Of a DNA stretch of 64,000 bases, positions 59,121-64,000 are shown in pieces (the first letter of the stretch is position 1; the number at the start of each line of letters is the position of its first letter). The stretch is from Typhlomys cinereus. Lineage: Eukaryota; Chordata; Mammalia; Rodentia; Platacanthomyidae. The position numbers and the translations under genes are program-made. The notes beneath the pieces are model-generated. The model made no database searches. It was not told the DNA's origin and saw only the letters and a program-made list of their open reading frames with translations. The stretch covers positions 558,001-622,000 of the forward strand of contig JALPQD010000234.1 of NCBI GenBank assembly GCA_023101885.1. Direction: 5' to 3'.

Positions 59121-59712
59121 TTTGGAGTTAGACAGCACTCTTTGTTCAGTGTGGCAGGAATAACAGGTTTCGGCACTCTATGTTTACATCTGTCATCCGG
59201 TTTTAGAACCTGTAGCTGACGGAAGCTGGTTTGGAGGTGATGCACAAGGGGTCATTGGTCCTTCAGCGTGTCCCACTGTGGGGTGGCTTGTTGTCTCAAA
59301 GGAAAGCAACAGCCGTCAGCCTGCCAATTCCAGCGACAAGAAGTCATTGGTCTTTTGAAGGATGTACCAATTGTCTCAGGAATCTTCGAGGCACTATTTC
59401 ATATATTAACTTACTATTTATCATAATACCTGGGGTTCTTTTTCATAGTATGTCTTCATTTGGTTTGAAGACCCCTAACTTTCTCAGCTAGAACACACTG
59501 GTCAATTATACATAGAAATACTGCGGGCCATGAAGTCTGATCACGGTATGTTAAATCTCAGCACTGACATCATAGTCGACAAGTCATGTCTGGCAGCTAC
59601 ATCTAGAGGTGGATTGTTACTAGTATTTTCCTCCTCAATTTTCTGAATCCATTAATTCATTTTATAGAAAGAGAAACTATTCAATCCACTCATAATGTTT
59701 TAAATCTCATCA

Positions 59713-59965
59713 GAGGGCTGGGGATGTACCTAGGGTAGTAGAGTGCTTGCCTGGCATTCAAGAAGCCCCAGGTTGGCGCTTCAGTGTAAATCTGGGCATG
59801 GAGAACGGCTCTTGTAGTGTCTGCACTTGGGAGGTAGAAACAGGAGATGTGGAAGAAAGTACATTTCCAAGCCATCCTCTACCATACCCAATGAGGCCCT
59901 TCAAAGAAGCCACATAGTGAGTCTGAAACCAGCCTGAGCTATGTAAGATCCTTTCTCAACAAAAC
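59713..59965 (+). repeat. B4-like (ID-B1 composite) SINE
   Basis: ID head agggctggggatgtacctag with agagtgcttgcctggcattc and agaagccccaggttggcg, followed by the B1-like part gtctgcacttgggaggtaga and gaaaccagcctgagctatgt. Confidence 0.8.
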
Positions 59966-60065
59966 AAACCATATGGTAACAGTAGAGTGAAGATAAGAGA
60001 AGGGGGTGTATACGTATAATATTCTGTAGCCCATTCAACCCCTGTTTTAACTAAAAAGAAATATC

Positions 60066-60088
60066 TGTGTGTGTGTGTGTGTGTGTGT
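60066..60088. repeat. (TG)n microsatellite
   Basis: About 11 TG units, seen directly. Confidence 0.92.
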
Positions 60089-60689
60089 AAGTTTTAATTG
60101 TATGTGTGCATTGTTAGATTCCATTTTATTTCAGTTAGATTTCATCTAACTGGGCATAGAGAAGCACTCTTGCAGTTTTAGGTGAGGCTATCAGATGAGT
60201 ACCTTTTACCTAGTTTTGTTCATTGAAAAATACTTGTTCCAGTAAAGCTCATCCCCAGAACTGGTTTTCTATTCCTTTTCTTTTTTCAGAAAAATATTCT
60301 AGTCTGCATTTTATATATTCTTATAGTAGAGAACTAATAACTTTCTTGGAAAACCCTGATATTGATGTTTTGCTCCTGTGGTAATGAGAGAACATTTAAA
60401 ATGCTTAGAAAATAGTAATAACACCACATTGTGGCTCTACTTCAGGAAATTAACAATGTGTCGGGAAAATGAATGCTGCAACACAAAGTTTGGAAGGAAA
60501 ATACACTTCTTAAAGGGAGTTCAGAAATAAGAGAGTTAAAAGATTTCCATGGGATCTACAAAACAGGTCATTGGGCCTGTAAGTTGGAAGTCACTTCATT
60601 TGTTCACTGTGGTCTGTTGGGTTGCTTTTGGGCTCTTCATAGAATACAATGCAGGAATGCCTCTCTTTTCCTCTCCGTGCGACTCACAT

Positions 60690-60765
60690 GTACCAGGGAT
60701 CAAACTCAGTCCCTGGGAGTTCTCCCTGCTAACTGAGGAGTGCCTCAGTATTTAACGAATTAAAG
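60690..60765 (-). repeat. ID-like SINE fragment
   Basis: taccagggatcaaactcagt, ccctgggag and ctaactgaggagtgcctcag are the reverse of an ID head. Confidence 0.6.
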
Positions 60766-61999
60766 CTGCTGTTACATAAAATATGAAAGTAATGACACTA
60801 TTGAATTTTGCATTTGTGAGAAAAAATAGAGGTATGCTTTACCATAATTCTTTCAAAAATGCAATCAATATATATTCCACTCCCCCATGGGGCTTTAATT
60901 TCTCAGAGGCAGCAGGATAGTCAGCATGTCCACAATGCAGTCAGTGCACCCTTGGGTCTTACACCAAGCCAGTCAATAAAAGAAGTTTGTTGGGGTAAAC
61001 ATCCCTGAAAATGAAAACATATCCTGCAATAACCTGGGTTTTTTAGGTTTATCTATTTTGTTTTGTTTGAGATAAACATTCTAGGAAATTAAATACTTGG
61101 ATTTAAAGAGTTGCTTTTATCATTAGGAAATTTTCATGGGAAGGTAAATGGCCAACACTGGTAAATTATGCCCATTAACCTCAATTTTAACCCGTAAGAG
61201 GAATTTCTGCATCTAATAGAAATAGCAGGGCACGGTAGATGAAAGAACACACACACAGCTGAAATTAAACACATACGGTTCTCCCAAACTCACTTGTAAG
61301 GGCCTGGAAAATTCTGTTTCTTGCCCTGTAATTCGTAACCCTATATAATGCTTCCTAATTATAAAGCCACGAGGACAGAGAGGTTGTCATTTGACCTCGC
61401 TTCCTGGTGGCATCCTGACTTAGCAAAAGAGATCCCAAAGATAAACAGTTAGTGAAGTATTTATCTTTCTTAGTAACAAGACCCATTTTCATGTGTGTTG
61501 TTTGATCTGCCTATCACAGCTACTAGAGGTGCATACAAACGTTTCTCATCACCTTTAGTCAGAATGGAGAGCTAGGCTCTCCCAAATCCTGCGGTTCCAA
61601 ACCTAGCAATTCTCCCATTATAGGTTACTCGATGCAAATGTGCCTTCTAAAATGCTCACTTGAGTGTCTTCATTAGACGACTTTAGGCCCTGGAGTACAT
61701 CTTGCTAAAGAAACTAATTTAGGTTTCCTAATTTATTTAATCATTACCACATGATACTAACTTAATGAGGTTACAGTTTCATGCCAGATGATCTATTAGA
61801 ATTGATCATACGTAGTCAGGGTGCTTTTTCTGTAGACTGAACTTGATCATTGTACATCTAGACTACAAGTGACTCCTTACATACTGTATCTACATGCTAT
61901 TGATACTTACTGAACCCCAGAAACCCATTCGCTAATTTGCAACCCATATGGTATTCCTCGTTCAGAGTGATCTAACCCTTTCTTTATTCATTGAAACAG

Positions 62000-62091
62000 C
62001 TAAATATTATTTTCCTGGTGATCACGCTGTGCAAAATGGTGAAACACTCAAACACTTTGAAACCTGATTCTAGCAGGTTGGAAAACATTAA
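62000..62091 (+). CDS. ADGRL2: ADGRL2 exon: rest of TM5 and start of third cytoplasmic loop
   Basis: This 92-nt exon (30 codons + 2) runs from acceptor gaaacag to a perfect gtaagt donor. The peptide is [20 protein letters not shown] followed by [10 protein letters not shown]. It finishes TM5 and enters the third cytoplasmic loop. The terminal aa can be completed by t, c or g from the three possible next exons, giving Asn, Asn or Lys with the frame always kept. Confidence 0.96.
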
Positions 62092-62865
62092 GTAAGTATT
62101 TCTTATTTCAGTTTTAATACTTGACAAGCTAAGTAAACGCTGTTCTCCACAGGGATCGCGCAGGAAATTCTGTCTTCTATCAACTGTAGAAATGATTCTG
62201 ACTAAAGTTTTACTGATCGAAGTGGAAGCTCCCTATTACCATCTTATAGGCCTGGGTCAAATAAATTAGATAATTTCCATCTTGGTTGGGGAAATAGTTT
62301 CACTGGCTTCTTGAAGCTTTCATATTTCCATAGCAATTTCATTTGAATTTAAAATGCAGACCAAAGATGATATTTCCATTTGCATGGCTGATATACTCAT
62401 ATCAAGTTTTAAGTTTGTTTTGTTAAGTGACTTTTTGATTTGAGAATTCTGATCAGTTGTTGTAGATTATCTGTGGTTTCTATGCTAATTAAACAAATGT
62501 TTGCTTTATCTCCGTGTCAGTAAAATCTGCAGCATTCTATCAGTGAAACAGTCTCTCTAATTAGCCAAGTAATGACAGTTATTGATTATTCATTAAGCAA
62601 CTTACGAAAATTTTCAGAGTTGCTTTGAAAAATATGAGTCTTGTGGTAGAATTCCAGAAGGTTATAATAGGATTGTGAGAAGAATATTTTTATGTACATA
62701 AAATGGCAGGTCTAAAGTAAGGATTATTTTTACAAAATGAGGTGTGTGAGCTTGCTAAGTACCAGCTTCATCGCATGCTGCATGGAAAGAGAGAGAGAGA
62801 GAGCTAATCTTTAGCTTCTCTCTCTTTTCTTCCTTTCCCTCTTTCTGTCTTCTCATCCACGCCAG
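62092..62865 (+). other. ADGRL2: ADGRL2 intron before the 45-nt cassette
   Basis: 774 nt, perfect gtaagt donor. AT-rich unique sequence, then a GA run (62788-62803) and a long C/T acceptor tract. No gene. Confidence 0.88.
62785..62829 (+). promoter_or_regulatory. ADGRL2: GA/CT inverted repeat over a cassette-exon polypyrimidine tract
   Basis: A GA-rich arm (62785-62805, ending gagct) can pair imperfectly with agcttctctctcttttc (62813-62829) around a 7-nt loop. The right arm lies 37-53 nt before the cassette exon at 62866. A role in hiding the polypyrimidine tract is inference. Confidence 0.4.
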
Positions 62866-62910
62866 TAATTACCGTGTTTGCGATGGCTACTATAATACGG
62901 ACTTACCTGG
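62866..62910 (+). CDS. ADGRL2: ADGRL2 45-nt cassette exon in third cytoplasmic loop
   Basis: Acceptor cacgccag and donor gtaagg enclose 45 nt. After the split Asn codon it reads YRVCDGYYNTDLPG, a third-loop insert known from latrophilin isoforms. Its length is divisible by three and its phases match both neighbours, so it can be used or skipped freely. The third loop contacts G proteins, so the choice may alter coupling. The polypyrimidine tract upstream (62814-62850) can partly pair with a GA tract at 62785-62805. Whether it is included cannot be seen here. Confidence 0.92.
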
Positions 62911-63210
62911 GTAAGGTAGACCCCTACATTAACAAACTTACAGCATGATTTATATGTATATGTATATATATGTATTTTTTTTTGCAAATCTGTCAGTTTC
63001 ATGAATTGCCCATAATTTTTATAGTTATTTTGAAATAATCTAATTTGCTCTAGTAGTAAATGGTAATATGCTTTTTTAATTGCTTGCCTCTGCATTTTGA
63101 CTTTCTTGATTTCAACTAATTTATAAAATATATAAATGCTTTCTTATTACTTTCTATTTTAATTCTGTCTAATAATTTTGTTTCTCTTTTCTGCTTATAA
63201 TGCTCTCTAG
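62911..63210 (+). other. ADGRL2: ADGRL2 300-nt intron between the two cassettes
   Basis: Donor gtaagg and acceptor gctctctag. AT-rich, with a TATA-rich run near 62952-62975. No other feature. Confidence 0.88.
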
Positions 63211-63237
63211 CTATGAAGATAATAACGCATTCCTCAA
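63211..63237 (+). CDS. ADGRL2: ADGRL2 27-nt cassette exon in third cytoplasmic loop
   Basis: Acceptor gctctctag and donor gtaaga enclose 27 nt reading YEDNNAFLK (with the split first and last codons). Latrophilins have an alternatively spliced insert here resembling YEDN-x-PFIK. The start is the same, but NAFLK departs from PFIK. The length is a multiple of three and the phase is the same as that of the 45-nt cassette, so all four combinations stay in frame. It lies only 300 nt after the previous cassette. Confidence 0.85.
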
Positions 63238-63896
63238 GTAAGATCTTTAGTTAGTCATGGAACGCAGTAAACTTAATCCCTTCTCATCGCGTCTGTTTGC
63301 AATTCTTTTCTCCTTAAGCTATTCATGATGAAATCTCTCCCAAGTTATTGTCTGTTTGACGTCGTTCTCGTGTTTGAACCTCATTTCTGCCAGGCCGCTT
63401 CATGCTTGAGTTCCAAATCCGTAGGCCCTGCCTTACTGTAGTCTATCTGAGTCTCAGGTTTAGGCGTTCCGGGATTATCTGCCACTTAACCTTCCCGTGT
63501 GTCACCTTATGTAGTGTGTGAGAGTGCACCGCAGGAATAAAAACAAGAGGAGTAAACTAATTAAGGACCCCTTAATTTCTTCCACTAAAACTCACATGAA
63601 AGACTCTAAAAAGCCATGGGGAACGATTTCACACCTTGCGTTTTGACGTGGTTCTTGCGCCTGTGCACGCAGGCCATCTTGACTGTGGACGTGAAGTGCT
63701 GAATGCTGTTGTTCTTTCTTAATCAATAAAGGGTTAAAGTCAAAATGCTGTTGATTGGAATGTGCACATAGAGAAGGCTGCTACTACTGATATGTTCATA
63801 AGAAGCACAGAGATCAGTGATCATTGTTTTTTTTTTAATTTTTATTTTTTTCCTCCTCATGGGACCTGTTAAAACAAACGGCCTTTATTTCCCCAG
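63238..63896 (+). other. ADGRL2: ADGRL2 intron before TM6 exon
   Basis: 659 nt, donor gtaaga and acceptor ttccccag. T run near 63827-63850. The rest is unique sequence. Confidence 0.88.
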
Positions 63897-64000
63897 GTCT
63901 TGGGTGCTTGGCGCGTTCGCCCTTCTGTGCCTCCTGGGCCTGACCTGGTCGTTCGGGCTGCTGTTCGTTAACGAGGAGGCTGTGGTCATGGCGTACCTCT
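63897..64000 (+). CDS. ADGRL2: ADGRL2 exon: TM6 and start of TM7 (cut by window end)
   Basis: The exon begins after acceptor ttccccag and runs off the window. The peptide is [20 protein letters not shown] followed by [14 protein letters not shown]. It contains TM6 with the conserved Trp-Ser-Phe-Gly turn, the third extracellular loop and the first residues of TM7. NEEAVV replaces NEETIV as I recall it for ADGRL2. The rest of TM7 and the cytoplasmic tail are beyond base 64000. Confidence 0.96.

Larger units (their letters stand above)
54678..61999 (+). other. ADGRL2: ADGRL2 7.3-kb intron inside TM5
   Basis: GT-AG. Repeats: CA/GA run at 56231-56290, B4-like SINEs at 58795-59120 and 59713-59965, TG run at 60066-60088, ID-like fragment at 60690-60765. 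54.8-56.2, 56.3-58.7 and 60.8-61.98 kb are AT-rich unique sequence with no coding signal. Confidence 0.85.
19782..64000 (+). other. ADGRL2: ADGRL2 (latrophilin-2) gene, partial at both ends
   Basis: Eighteen exons on the + strand join in frame into about 1000 codons with the latrophilin domain order: lectin, olfactomedin, Ser/Thr linker, hormone-receptor motif, GAIN/GPS and a seven-helix domain. Latrophilins are cell-surface adhesion GPCRs that bind teneurins and FLRT proteins across synapses and other cell contacts. The linker beginning [13 protein letters not shown] and the stretch [15 protein letters not shown] are what I recall for ADGRL2, and differ from ADGRL1 and ADGRL3. The signal peptide, first half of the lectin domain, most of TM7 and the cytoplasmic tail lie outside the window. 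The gene probably starts upstream of base 1, but no exon before 19782 could be recognised. Confidence 0.96.

Noticed and set aside
19782..64000. Paralogue ADGRL1 or ADGRL3, or a processed pseudogene
   Set aside because: The linker after the OLF domain and the GAIN sequence fit ADGRL2. Introns are present and all frames are intact, so it is not a retrocopy.

Overview
This is mammalian genomic DNA, most likely from a rodent of the mouse-related clade. It carries long AT-rich introns, GT-AG splice sites and many short interspersed repeats of rodent type (ID-, B1-, B2-, B3- and B4-like). No bacterial, viral or mobile-element coding region was found. The B2-like copies have an extended middle segment that does not match the mouse B2 consensus as I know it, which hints at a non-murine lineage such as jerboas. 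That lineage call is an inference from repeats only.

The whole window is explained by one gene on the + strand, the adhesion GPCR latrophilin-2 (ADGRL2, formerly LPHN2). It is incomplete at both ends. I place 18 coding exons by reading frame, codon phase and splice sites. In order they encode the C-terminal half of the rhamnose-binding lectin domain (19782-19891), a 15-nt microexon (25101-25115), the entire olfactomedin domain in one exon (26139-26939), the Ser/Thr-rich linker and hormone-receptor motif (32827-33726), the GAIN domain (34543-50917, ending in the autoproteolysis site and tethered agonist), and transmembrane helices 1-5 (51869-62091). Two small in-frame cassette exons in the third cytoplasmic loop follow (62866-62910, 63211-63237), then TM6 and the start of TM7 (63897 to the window end). 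Every junction is in frame and there is no stop, so this is an intact gene and not a retrocopy. Paralogues ADGRL1 and ADGRL3 are excluded mainly by the linker sequence after the olfactomedin domain.

Region by region: 1-19781 is intronic or upstream sequence with a few SINEs and a cluster of homeodomain-type TAATTA sites. 19782-35471 holds the ligand-binding ectodomain exons. 35472-48040 is two larger introns with several SINEs and a 23-bp minisatellite. 48041-54677 packs the GAIN-B, GPS and TM1-TM5 exons. 54678-64000 contains a 7.3-kb intron and the alternatively spliced third-loop region.

The most interesting material is the splicing architecture and not a new gene system: the lectin/olfactomedin microexon between pyrimidine-rich tracts, two phase-matched third-loop cassettes with a potential hairpin over the polypyrimidine tract of the first, a perfect 17-bp intronic inverted repeat just before the GPS exon, and an exon (48041-48166) bracketed by a minisatellite and a very long pyrimidine tract. 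I found no convincing undescribed system.
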